NCBI GenBank assembly: GCA_963805325.1
Contig: CAWDTS010000004.1
Location: 388,617 to 452,616 of the forward strand
Direction: 5' to 3'
Length of the DNA: 64,000 nucleotides
DNA from: DASWJZ01 sp963805325
GTDB lineage: Bacteria; Pseudomonadota; Alphaproteobacteria; Rhizobiales; Afifellaceae
Positions 43,815-52,297 of the stretch are shown here, piece by piece. A program made the position numbers and the translations under genes. Positions within the stretch are counted from its first letter, which is position 1, and every line of letters starts with the position of its first letter. Under the pieces are notes generated by a model. That model searched no databases and had not been told where the DNA came from. It worked only from the letters and a program-made list of their open reading frames with translations.

Positions 43815-44055
43815 TTCCCATCGATCTTCATACGACAGCCAAGAAGCTGGCCGAGAGCGTGGAGGCGGGGGCGACGAAGGCCAAGATGCCGGTGGCAGTC
43901 TATATCGTCGACGTCCACGCCCGATAGGGGGCGGCGTCCCACTGAATGAGGACGGCCAGGTGTACGCGGGCATATGCGTGAGCGGTGGTACAGCCGACGA
44001 AGACATTGCCATTGGCGAGGCGGCCTTGCAGAAACGCCTGGAGGCAGCAGCATAG
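43811..44055 (+). pseudogene. Haem-binding (GlcG/HbpS, DUF336) protein with an internal deletion
   Basis: From ATG 43811: MIPIDLHTTAKKLAESVEAG and TKAKMPVAVYIVDVHAR, the start of GlcG/HbpS proteins, then a stop. In another frame the sequence resumes as GGGVPLNEDGQVYAGICVSG and GTADEDIAIGEAALQKRLEA, the family's C-terminal part. About 60 residues of the middle are missing and the frame is shifted. Its ATG overlaps the stop of the preceding gene, so it belonged to that operon. The match is by motif memory. Confidence 0.6.
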
Positions 44056-44173
44056 CCGCGACGGCACCGCCCTGTCCGGCGAGCCGGGCGCTGATTTGCC
44101 GATAAGATGGATCAGCGCGACGGTGACGGTCGTTGACCGCAATCGAGCAAAGCGCGGGCGCCGCTCGCCGCCG

Positions 44174-45937
44174 TCAAAGGTCGAGAGAAACGTCGCACTT
44201 CGGCCGGCTGCAGCAGATAAGCGCACTCCCTTCTTCGGGAAGGTCCAGCGGAGTGGGATCGTAGTCGATTTCGCCGTCGATCAGTCCCGTTGCGCAGGTA
44301 TGGCACACGCCAGAACGGCAGGACCAGCGAACGGGAACATCGCATGCCTCCGCGAGCTCAAGCAGACTCGCATATGTCGAGCTCCAGCGGACGGCAATAT
44401 TGCTGCGGCCGAACGAGACGAGGGGGCCGGCACCTTCCGGTGCCTTGGGCATATGCGGGAGGCGGGCCGTTGTTCCGGTTATGCCGGGCGTAACCGAAGG
44501 GCCGGGCCCGAATGCCTCGCTGTGAAAGCGGTTGGAGCTAACGCCAAGCTTCTCAAGACCAGCGATGAGATCGCTCATGAACGTCGCCGGGCCACAGAGG
44601 TAGAAGTCGGCGTCGCGCGGCACGCCCAGATCAACGATCAAGTTGGCGTTCAACCGCCCGACCGCATCGAAATCGATCGCCGGCCTATCAGCGGTCCGAG
44701 GCGAGGAATAGCGGACGTAGCTGTGACCTCGTGGCAAGCCTGCGAGGAGCGTTCGGACCTCCTCTTTGAACGGATGGTCGCTGCCGTCCCGCGCGCCATA
44801 GATCCACCAGACTTCACGTGTTGATTTCGCGGTAGCAAGCGCGTGGAGCATGGCGAGAACGGGAGTGGCTCCGATGCCGGCACTCAGCAGAACGACGGGG
44901 CCGCCGCCCGGCGTCAACGTGAAATGCCCGCGCGGCGCACCGATGTCGATGATGTCACCGATCTGCAAGCGGGATTGGACATACATTCCCGCCCGGCTTT
45001 GCGACTGACGTTTGATGCTCACCCGGTAACTCAAATCGTCAGGCGCACTCGACAGAGAGTAGGTGCGCAGCATTGCGCGGCCGTCAGCTTCGGGTCTCAA
45101 CCGCAAGAGGACGAATTGGCCGGGCAATGCTCCCCCGAGGGGCCGCCCGTCGACAGGTGTGAGCGTCACCGATGTCACGGTCGCGCTTTCGGGCTCCTTG
45201 CGCACAACCCGCATCTGCCTGAAACCGCTCCATGCCGGAGGGGGACCGGGGTCTGCCTCAAGGCCCGGATTGCCGACCTGCCGCGAGCCGGCTTCGGGTT
45301 GGTTGAGCAGCGCCTCGAACGAACCTTGCCAGCCCGGGCTCAAGGCGGGAATGCGAAGGGCGCGCTCGAGCTCTTCCCTTGCGTGGCCGGGCTTGTAGAG
45401 CAGGGCATTGATCTGAGACACGGTCATGCGCTCCGGACCAGTGGAGACCTGTACGATCTCATCGCCGGCCTTGATCTCGCCTTCTTCGATCACGCGGAAA
45501 TAAAAGCCCGGCCTGTCGTGCAATACCAACAGCGCCGCCATCCGCGGTTCGTTCATGCGAATGCCGACGCGGTAGCAGGTGACGCGAGGCTGCGTGACCT
45601 CGAAGAGCGCGTGTCCGATCCGGTAGCGATCTCCTACGCAAACTTCCGCATCAGGCAGACCTTCGACGGTGAAGTTCTCGCCGAATTGCCCGTAGTCGAA
45701 GTCATTTCGTCCAAGCCGGTCCTGCCAGAAGCGATACGATTCGATCTGATAGACGAACACGGCTCTTTGTTCCCCGCCGTGCCCCGCCAGATCTCCCTGG
45801 CCATCGCCGTCGACATTCAAGCGACGAACCATGCGCGAGCCGTCCACGGGCTGCTTCCACACGGCGGATCGAACGACCTTCCCGTGCCAGTTCATGTCAC
45901 GCGGCAAACCAACGTTGACCGAAAGCAGTCGCGCCAT
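44174..45937 (-). CDS. MOSC - ferredoxin reductase - 2Fe-2S fusion protein
   Basis: A 587-residue single chain with three parts. First is a MOSC domain (about 1-215) with HGGEQRAVFVYQIESYRFWQ, FGENFTVEGL and QPRVTCYRVGIRM; the Cys is the likely cofactor-contact residue. Next come FAD- and NAD-binding reductase domains (about 235-460) with RTYSLSSAP, GIGATPVLAMLHALA and FYLCGPATFM. Last is a plant-type ferredoxin (about 500-587) with SCRSGVCHTCATG and a final Cys in LICCSRPK. MOSC domains carry a molybdenum cofactor or sulfur-transfer site; the fusion suggests NAD(P)H-driven reduction of the MOSC centre. Operator copy F lies 273 bases upstream. Confidence 0.9.
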   Translation of the reverse strand: MARLLSVNVGLPRDMNWHGKVVRSAVWKQPVDGSRMVRRLNVDGDGQGDLAGHGGEQRAVFVYQIESYRFWQDRLGRNDFDYGQFGENFTVEGLPDAEVCVGDRYRIGHALFEVTQPRVTCYRVGIRMNEPRMAALLVLHDRPGFYFRVIEEGEIKAGDEIVQVSTGPERMTVSQINALLYKPGHAREELERALRIPALSPGWQGSFEALLNQPEAGSRQVGNPGLEADPGPPPAWSGFRQMRVVRKEPESATVTSVTLTPVDGRPLGGALPGQFVLLRLRPEADGRAMLRTYSLSSAPDDLSYRVSIKRQSQSRAGMYVQSRLQIGDIIDIGAPRGHFTLTPGGGPVVLLSAGIGATPVLAMLHALATAKSTREVWWIYGARDGSDHPFKEEVRTLLAGLPRGHSYVRYSSPRTADRPAIDFDAVGRLNANLIVDLGVPRDADFYLCGPATFMSDLIAGLEKLGVSSNRFHSEAFGPGPSVTPGITGTTARLPHMPKAPEGAGPLVSFGRSNIAVRWSSTYASLLELAEACDVPVRWSCRSGVCHTCATGLIDGEIDYDPTPLDLPEEGSALICCSRPKCDVSLDL

Positions 45938-46650
45938 TGAGGTTACCTCTGCGGCAGAACCAGTGACCCCACTTCCCGCCCGCCACTGCGGTCGTTGATA
46001 GGGCGGCGCCGCTTCCTTTGTGATGCCGGCGGCAAGAGCCGCGACATCGCCAAATCTGCGGTGTCACGCTGGTGCCGCGCCTCTCGTATCGGCCCTATCC
46101 GTGTCTGACGCTACACTCTCACCGCCGCACCCAACACGTCTCTGCAGAGCCGCCGACCACCAGATCATCTTTCGGTGGGTATTGAGTTCTGGTGGGTATG
46201 AGTTTATTGTACGATGGTATCAACAACACATCTGGATCGAGCCCGCTCAACCCCCTCGGGTTGCGGCGTAATCTAGAGCTCTCGCCGGGGACCAGCCGAG
46301 AGCCGCACTTCGATACGTGCGGCAACCGTCCATGCGCTGGCCCAGGAGCCCCGGCGTCGAACTCGCGATCAACTCCATATCAAATTGGAACATCAAGGCA
46401 TGGGCGACACCTTAGTGCGATAGCCACGTCTCTGCGGCAAGCATAAGTCTCTTCTGGTCCGCATCGATGCGACGTCCGAAGTGACGGTCCAAGTCGCCTC
46501 GGCTGACAGGTCTTGGAAGAAACTCAGCGGGCCTCTTGCTGCTGCACATCGCGGGCGTCGGGGGCGTTCGATGGATGCACTGATCTGCGTTGTCGCGCCG
46601 CAAGGGTCGGCAGCACGGGTCTGCGTATCCGCGAAATGGAGAACCAAACC
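45938..46650. other. Intergenic with operator copy F
   Basis: About 710 bases between the divergent MOSC fusion and DUF4331 genes. It contains operator copy F; short frames across it look non-coding. Confidence 0.5.
46211..46229 (-). promoter_or_regulatory. Island operator, copy F
   Basis: On the minus strand GTGTTGTTGATACCATCGT. The right half (GATACCATCGT) is perfect and the left half diverges. It faces the MOSC fusion gene but lies 273 bases from its start; it could also affect the divergent DUF4331 gene. Confidence 0.55.
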
Positions 46651-47637
46651 ATGTCTCATCACTATTCGGGGCCACAGTTTGGCTTTCCGCACGGCGATGC
46701 GAGGCTCGACTTGACCGACCTCTACGCCTTCCCGAAGCCGGGCGATACGCGCAAGTCGGTCCTGATCCTGAACGTGCATCCCTCGGTCAGCTTCGACCCG
46801 CGCGGGCCGACCATGTTCGAGCCCTTTGCAGCCGATGCGTTGTACGAGTTCAAGATCGACACCAACGGGGATGCGATCGCGGAAATCGCGTACCGTCTGC
46901 GTTTCTCCCCGTTCACGGAAGGGTCGCAGACCGCGACGCTGCGCTGCGCTGAAGGCGCGCTGGCCGCTGGCACGAGTGACGGGGGATGGGTCATAGTCGA
47001 AGGCGCGCCGGTTTCACTTGGCCACGAGGCTCGGGTAACCGAAGCCGGCGGCTACCGACTCTTCGCCGGCTGGCGAAGCGATCCCTTCTTTTTCGACCCG
47101 GAAGGTGCGCTGAACAACTTCCAATTCACCCGCGATTTCTTCACAGATAAAGACGTATGCAGCATCGTTCTGGAGGTGCCGAACTCGCAGTTGGGAGCCA
47201 ACGAGGTTGGTATCTGGATGCGCACCCTGGATGGCGCCAGTGGCAGCTGGGTTCAAGCGGAACGCGGGGCGCGGCCTTCGCAGGGCGTCTTTCTTCCCGG
47301 TGACGCAAGAGATGCCTACCTCGCCGGAGAGCCGGTGGATGACGAGCGCTTTGTCGCCGCATTTGCACACTCCTTGGAGCATTCGGGCGGTTACGCGCCT
47401 GCGGAAGCACGGCGAGTGGCGAGGACGCTTCTGCCGGATATCATGCGCTTTGATCACTCACGCCCGGCGTCATATCCAGACAATGGGCGGACGCTGACCG
47501 ACGATGTCCTTGATCACTTCCTCTCTGTCCTTACGAACGGGAAGGTGACGACGGACGGAATAGGGGCTCACAACGATCTGCTCGCTGACTTCCCCTATTT
47601 GGGGCCGCCACATCGAAACGGCCCCGGAATTCAATGA
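46651..47637 (+). CDS. DUF4331-family protein
   Basis: A 328-residue protein with the DUF4331 start MSHHYSGPQFGFPHGDARLD, then LTDLYAFPKPG, the conserved motifs near FQFTRDFFTDKDVCSIVLEV, and a His/Asp-rich C-terminus (LPDIMRFDHSRPASYPDNGR). The function of DUF4331 is unknown; members are often found near oxidoreductases and copper or iron proteins. A short frame extends upstream to an ATG at 46636, but 46651 gives the canonical start. It is followed by a VOC protein 83 bases away on the same strand. Confidence 0.85.
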   Translation: MSHHYSGPQFGFPHGDARLDLTDLYAFPKPGDTRKSVLILNVHPSVSFDPRGPTMFEPFAADALYEFKIDTNGDAIAEIAYRLRFSPFTEGSQTATLRCAEGALAAGTSDGGWVIVEGAPVSLGHEARVTEAGGYRLFAGWRSDPFFFDPEGALNNFQFTRDFFTDKDVCSIVLEVPNSQLGANEVGIWMRTLDGASGSWVQAERGARPSQGVFLPGDARDAYLAGEPVDDERFVAAFAHSLEHSGGYAPAEARRVARTLLPDIMRFDHSRPASYPDNGRTLTDDVLDHFLSVLTNGKVTTDGIGAHNDLLADFPYLGPPHRNGPGIQ

Positions 47638-47720
47638 TGTACCGCGACTCGGGATCTGCACTGCCCCAACAAGCCTAATTCGACCGCGGCGGTGTCGCCG
47701 CACGGCGCGAGGAGTCGTCT

Positions 47721-48176
47721 ATGAGCCAAGAGAAAGTTGAGCGGAAGACTTATCGGATGCCTCCGGATGACGGGATTTCCATTGCGCACTTCCTCACCGT
47801 CGCCGACATCGAAAGATCGGTCCAATTTTACGAGCGGGTCTTCGGAGGTCGCATTCTGAGCAGGGGCGACAACAAAGGCGCACCAGGGTACATCCAGATT
47901 GCGAATACGTGGCTCATCGCCAATGTCGGAGGCGGTCCGACGCCGGACAAACCGACGGTCACACTCAGCGTTCCAGCTGATCCCGATTCGGTCAGCAGCT
48001 TCATGAACATCCGCGTCGCGGATATTCATGCATGCTACGAATTATGGCGAAGTCGGGGGGCGGAGTTCATCACGGAACCGAAAAAAAAGTACGGCGAGAC
48101 GCGCTGCTACATGCGGGATCCTGACGGCTATATGATTGAAGTCGGGCAAAGCAAGCCGGACTTCACGTATGGCTAA
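47721..48176 (+). CDS. VOC-superfamily (glyoxalase/bleomycin resistance-like) protein
   Basis: A 151-residue protein with the paired beta-alpha-beta-beta-beta modules of the vicinal oxygen chelate fold: HFLTVADIERSVQFYERVFG at the start and YMRDPDGYMIEVGQSK at the end, the latter including the metal-ligand Glu. The substrate is unknown; family members include glyoxalase I, dioxygenases and fosfomycin or bleomycin resistance proteins. It lies downstream of the DUF4331 gene on the same strand and may share its transcript. Confidence 0.85.
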   Translation: MSQEKVERKTYRMPPDDGISIAHFLTVADIERSVQFYERVFGGRILSRGDNKGAPGYIQIANTWLIANVGGGPTPDKPTVTLSVPADPDSVSSFMNIRVADIHACYELWRSRGAEFITEPKKKYGETRCYMRDPDGYMIEVGQSKPDFTYG

Positions 48177-48386
48177 GGACGCGTAAGCCCCCCGCCCCAG
48201 GGTTGATCACGTCACACCATCAATCCGCCCAAGAAGTAGCCGGGCGTCGCTCGAGTGCTATCGGGCGCGCGGAGGATTTGCCAGCTGCCCGGTATGGGCC
48301 AGAGACCGTAGATGAACGCAACTTGCCGCACCGACCGTATTGGCGTCTCGCGCCTGCTCAACCTCGTGGCCGCCGGCGTGGCTCGT

Positions 48387-49124
48387 TCAGAACAGGTCTT
48401 GGATCTCGACCGGCTCGACATCATTTTTCCGGTTTCGGTATGGGGCGATGAGATCGGTGAAGACCACCCCAGCGCCCGGGAAGCCGATCATCTTCCAGCT
48501 CGCCTTGTCCTTGTTGCCGCCATAGATCGGGTCGGCGAAGTAACCCTCGACAGTGAGCTGCAGAAGGAGGTTGAAGAAGGTGGCGTTTGGCACGGTTGCG
48601 AGGTCTGCCTCGCCGAATTCGACGTCATGGAGGACGGCCGCGCGTCCGGAGAGCGTGAGGCCCGCAAAGAGATTCTTATGCGTGCGCAGCGCGTAGGCAT
48701 CGACGTCTACGATACCGGCCTTCATCAGCTCTGACGGCGTCAGCGACAGCTGATAGCCTTGCTGCGGCGTACCGTCGGCCAACGGCTCTTCCAGATAGAG
48801 GCGGTGGCCCTTGCCGAAAGAGCCGGCCAATTGTCGGTCAATGAAGGTGGCGACCCCCAGCTCCAAGGCACCCGGTCCGACGGTGTCCGACGGGATGAGC
48901 GTATCGACTGCCGCTTCGACGAAGGTGGCCTCGTTCGAGTTAAAGAAGACGTACCCCACCGATAGCGGCGGACGGGCCCCTCCACTCGGCGACGCCGTCG
49001 ATGCGGCTGGCATCTCCGCTGCGGACGTTTCGGCGGGGAGGGCGGTCGCCGCCCCAGCCACACCGACGAATTTCAGGAAGTCGCGACGGGCGACGGTGCT
49101 CTCTCTATCCGATTGCCGGGCCAT
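48387..49124 (-). CDS. Gluconate 2-dehydrogenase subunit 3-family protein
   Basis: A 245-residue protein with a Tat-type signal (VARRDFLKFVGVAGAATAL). The family body has FFNSNEATFVEAAVDTLIPS, GVATFIDRQLAGSFGKG and TFFNLLLQLTVEGYFADPIY with the conserved end YGGNKDKASWKMIGFPG. Subunit 3 normally travels with a GMC-type flavoprotein large subunit and a cytochrome c; neither is adjacent here. A short minus-strand frame further downstream (to 48212) does not read as a GMC enzyme. The gene may be an orphan left by deletion. Confidence 0.85.
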   Translation of the reverse strand: MARQSDRESTVARRDFLKFVGVAGAATALPAETSAAEMPAASTASPSGGARPPLSVGYVFFNSNEATFVEAAVDTLIPSDTVGPGALELGVATFIDRQLAGSFGKGHRLYLEEPLADGTPQQGYQLSLTPSELMKAGIVDVDAYALRTHKNLFAGLTLSGRAAVLHDVEFGEADLATVPNATFFNLLLQLTVEGYFADPIYGGNKDKASWKMIGFPGAGVVFTDLIAPYRNRKNDVEPVEIQDLF

Positions 49125-49182
49125 GCGACCTCTCTTTCCTGCCTATATTGCGGGATCAGGTGCTGCTGATATGGGCCAACGG

Positions 49183-49695
49183 TCAGCGGCGGCTGGCCTC
49201 GAAAAGAAACCAGGCGCGGCGCTCGGCCTCGTCGATCCAGCTCTCGAGGAGGCTTGTGGTGGCGACGTCCCGCAGCCCGCCGCACAGATCGTGGGTCTCG
49301 CGCATCCGTGCCGCGAGCTCGACATTGTCGTCGCGCAGCTCCGCCAGCATGTCTTCGGGCGCAACAAAGTCGGCATCATTGTCGAGGACGCGCTGCAGGC
49401 CATGGATCTGGCCGAGCGAGCGCAGCGTTGTGCCGCCAAGTTTGCGCACCCGCTCCGCGATCGGGTCAGTCAGGGCAAAGAGCTGCGCCGCCTGCTCGTC
49501 GAATAAGAGATGGTAGTCGCGGAAATGAGGTCCAGATGCGTGCCAATGGAAGCTCTTGGTCTTGACATAGAGGGCGAACACATCGGCCAGCAGGATATTC
49601 AGCGCTCCCGTGACGTCCCGCACGGCATTGGACGGAAGGTCCGTCCGGACCTTCAGTGGTGCGATGCGAGTTGCCGCAGCTCCTGACTGGTTCAT
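49183..49695 (-). CDS. dps: Dps-family ferritin-like protein
   Basis: A 170-residue protein with the Dps four-helix bundle: LNILLADVFALYVKTKSFHWHASGP has the ferroxidase His/Trp/Asp-type motif, followed by HLLFDEQAAQLFALTDPIAE and the C-terminal helix LLESWIDEAERRAWFLFEA. Dps proteins bind DNA, store iron and protect against peroxide. The start at 49695 follows GGAGGACGGAACAA. It is 59 bases from the gluconate dehydrogenase-type gene and shares its orientation. A stress-related role fits the neighbouring BON gene. Confidence 0.85.
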   Translation of the reverse strand: MNQSGAAATRIAPLKVRTDLPSNAVRDVTGALNILLADVFALYVKTKSFHWHASGPHFRDYHLLFDEQAAQLFALTDPIAERVRKLGGTTLRSLGQIHGLQRVLDNDADFVAPEDMLAELRDDNVELAARMRETHDLCGGLRDVATTSLLESWIDEAERRAWFLFEASRR

Positions 49696-49915
49696 TTGTT
49701 CCGTCCTCCATGGAAGATGCGAGTCTGACCGGCTCATGCCCGACACCACCGTTGGGATTGAGGGTGGCTTGGTCCGCACCCCGTTCCGATTGCGCACCGA
49801 GGATTTCACGGGTCGATGCGGCGGTATTTCACGATCGCTGCGCGCCTTGGCGAAATCGGTCGTCGACCAGGTGCGAATGTGCAGCAGCAGCTAGCGCGCT
49901 TGGCGCCGGCACTTA

Positions 49916-50205
49916 GCCGGCGCGATGCCGGTAACGCTTCAGAAGGCGCGCGTGAAATCCGAATGGGATGAGAAGCAGGCGGCGAGAGCAATGCCGGTGA
50001 GCGACGTCACGCCAAGAGTCAGTGGTGTCTCGGCGCGTTCCAGCCGTAGCGCTAGGAAGCGATGAGGGGGCACGCCCATCGTTTCTGCTACGTGCCAACA
50101 AACTGAACGGACCACGCGAGCCACCGATGCCCGGTCATCGATGCTGATCTCTTCGAAAGGTACAGAGGTCGCCAATTTCGCCAAGGCGCGCGGCATTCGT
50201 GACAT
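49916..50205 (-). pseudogene. AraC-family regulator fragment
   Basis: The minus strand reads RVVRSVCWHVAETMGVPPHR, FLALRLERAETPLTLGVTSL and TGIALAACFSSHSDFTRAF, then a stop, after which a second frame continues as LLKRYRHRAG. This is the second half of an AraC DNA-binding domain (the CGFSSQSHFTRAF type), without the first helix-turn-helix unit and sensor domain. It is a decayed copy. Confidence 0.6.
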
Positions 50206-50294
50206 GCAGCCCGAGCTCCATGAGTTACCGCCCAGTGTGCGGGCGGCAGACGGCGCCAGTGCCCGCTACTCTTGGTAAGGAAAGGAAGATATCA

Positions 50295-50939
50295 ATGAGT
50301 GACCAAAGCCTGCAACAGTCGGTGATCGACGAGCTCGAGTGGGAGCCAAGCCTCAATGCAGCTCATATTGGCGTTACGGCGAACAGTGGTGTCGTAACGC
50401 TTGCCGGCCACGTCGGCACCTACGCAGAAAAATTGGCGGCAGAGAAAGCAGCCGGTCGTGTGACCGGTGTCAAGGCTGTCGCCGAGGAGCTGGAAGTTCG
50501 CTACGCATTCGATAAGCCGAATGACGAGGATATCGCCAAGTCCGCGCTCTCGGCGCTCAGGTGGGACATCGAAGTTCCAAACGATAGCGTCACCGTCAAG
50601 GTTGAGAAGGGGTGGGTTACTCTTTCCGGCATCGTCGACTGGCACTTTCAGAGAAGCGCGGCGGCAGCGGATATTCGCAAGCTTCGCGGTGTGCTCGGCG
50701 TCATCAACGAAATCAAGATCAAACCGCAAGTTCAGGTGTCGGACGTGCGTTCCAAGATCAAAGCGGCGTTTGAACGTAACGCGCAAATCGATGCCGGCGC
50801 CGTCAATATTGCGGCCGACGGGGGTAAAGTTACCCTCAGCGGGAGCGTCGACTCCTGGTACGAGCGTGGTCTGGCCGAAGACATGGCCTGGTCAGCGCCC
50901 GGCGTTACGCACGTCGATGACCGGCTGACCGTCGTCTAG
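50295..50939 (+). CDS. BON-domain protein (three BON repeats)
   Basis: A 214-residue protein made of three BON modules (about residues 5-72, 76-145 and 148-214), each with the pattern strand-turn-strand ending in Val-rich text: VVTLAGHVGTYAEKLAAEKA, WVTLSGIVDWHFQRSAAAAD and KVTLSGSVDSWYERGLAEDM. BON domains bind lipid and occur in OsmY and secretins; this one has no signal peptide and may be cytoplasmic. A strong hairpin follows 9 bases after the stop. Confidence 0.88.
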   Translation: MSDQSLQQSVIDELEWEPSLNAAHIGVTANSGVVTLAGHVGTYAEKLAAEKAAGRVTGVKAVAEELEVRYAFDKPNDEDIAKSALSALRWDIEVPNDSVTVKVEKGWVTLSGIVDWHFQRSAAAADIRKLRGVLGVINEIKIKPQVQVSDVRSKIKAAFERNAQIDAGAVNIAADGGKVTLSGSVDSWYERGLAEDMAWSAPGVTHVDDRLTVV

Positions 50940-50948
50940 TGCCCAAGA

Positions 50949-50976
50949 GGGGGCCTCACAACGCGACGAGGCCCCC
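50949..50976. terminator. Hairpin terminator after the BON gene
   Basis: GGGGGCCTC (50949-50957) pairs perfectly with GAGGCCCCC (50968-50976), with a 10-base loop. A T-poor tail follows (CGTCGCTCTTA), so it is a good stem but a weaker terminator. Confidence 0.6.
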
Positions 50977-51568
50977 CGTCGCTCTTAATGCTTTCGCCAG
51001 ATTCGACTCTCCGATCTAGCGTCTAAAGGGCAGCACGAGCTCAAGAGCAAACATGACTACACCGACGGCAACCCCCATCGCACACGGCCCCCCAAAGGCG
51101 CGGTCCAGGAATTCGCGAGACGCAGCGGAAGATCGTCGCGCCGGAAGCGACGAGTTTTTCCACGAATGATGCGGTCGTTGATATGGGTTCCGGGTTGGGA
51201 CGACATTTGGCCGTCATCGCGGTCGTCGATGGGGAGGGTCTGGAACGCGGTCGCCAAGTCGCCTGCTTCGAGCGCAGGAAGCAGTGTCGAACCGTCGATC
51301 GCGCGGACGCCGCGCTCGCGCGTTTGCGTGGCGACATTGTCGTCATGCGCGAGCCGCTTCCGCGGTGCAGTTCGTTTCACCGTCGATACTCAGACATAAC
51401 CTTCAGCAGAAACACCCAAAACAGAGCGCTTCCGTAAAAGAATCTGCTCGCCTCGTCCGCCAAGACGTCAGCGCGGCGGCAAATCGCGCCGCCGCGCCAC
51501 GTGCGGGCTTGGCGGAATGCCGAACACCAGCCGGCCGTGCGTCTGCAATCGCTACTAGGTGAGCCGCT
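50977..51568. other. Intergenic, no convincing gene
   Basis: About 590 bases. A 107-residue minus-strand frame (51057-51380) exists, with a fairly balanced composition, but no recognisable family; the remaining frames look like shadows. Confidence 0.4.
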
Positions 51569-52297
51569 ATGCCGGACAACCGCACACCCAGGTCCCTCAC
51601 CGTCATCCTCGTCCACGGAGCATTCCTGGACGGATCGTGTTGGCGCAAGGTCATCCCGATTCTGCAAGATAGAGGGATGAGTGTGGCCTCGGTCCAGCTT
51701 CCGCTGACTTCGCTCCTGCATGACGTTGATGCGACGCGGCGCGCGATCATCCGCGCAAGGGGGCCCGTTGTCTTGGTCGGACATTCTTGGGCGGGCGCGG
51801 TGATTTCCGATGCCGGCTGCAACCGTAACGTCAAGGCGCTGATCTACGTTTCGGCGCTTGCGCCCGAGGCCGGACACTCGGTTAGCGAGCTCGTCGAGGA
51901 TGTGCCGTCGGCGCCGTGGCGACAGAAGATGATTGTCGACGACGAAGGTTTTGTTTCGCTCTCCGCAAGGGCCATTGCTGAAGATTTCGCCCATGACCTC
52001 ACTGACCAGGAAATTGCCCTGCTAGCGGTTACGCAAGGGCCTGTAGCGTCGCGTGCATTCGATGAAAAAGTCTACCGTACCGCCTGGGAAGAGAAGCCTT
52101 CTTGGTACGTTGTTGCTGAACAAGACCGAATGATCGATCCTGCGTATCAGCGGACTTGGGCGAAGCGCATCAAGGCGACGACGACGGAGCTGCCCGTTGG
52201 CCACTTGGCAATGCTGTCGCGGCCAGGTGATGTGGCCGCCGTCGTTGTCGATGCGGCTGAAGATACGATGGCGGCTTGGTCTCCTCTCAACGACTAG
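51569..52297 (+). CDS. Alpha/beta hydrolase (EstC/RutD-like)
   Basis: A 242-residue cytoplasmic alpha/beta hydrolase with no signal peptide: VILVHGAFLDGSCWRKVIP (oxyanion), nucleophile Ser in VLVGHSWAGAV, Asp in VAEQDRMIDP and His in LPVGHLAMLSRPG. This matches the small esterase group annotated as alpha/beta fold hydrolase. Its 3' end overlaps the convergent multi-PAS kinase by 11 bases. No copy of the island operator is nearby. Confidence 0.88.
   Translation: MPDNRTPRSLTVILVHGAFLDGSCWRKVIPILQDRGMSVASVQLPLTSLLHDVDATRRAIIRARGPVVLVGHSWAGAVISDAGCNRNVKALIYVSALAPEAGHSVSELVEDVPSAPWRQKMIVDDEGFVSLSARAIAEDFAHDLTDQEIALLAVTQGPVASRAFDEKVYRTAWEEKPSWYVVAEQDRMIDPAYQRTWAKRIKATTTELPVGHLAMLSRPGDVAAVVVDAAEDTMAAWSPLND

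Noticed and set aside
48212..48424. 70-residue minus-strand frame after the gluconate dehydrogenase subunit 3 gene
   Set aside because: Overlaps the upstream gene, has no recognisable family and does not resemble a GMC flavoprotein start.
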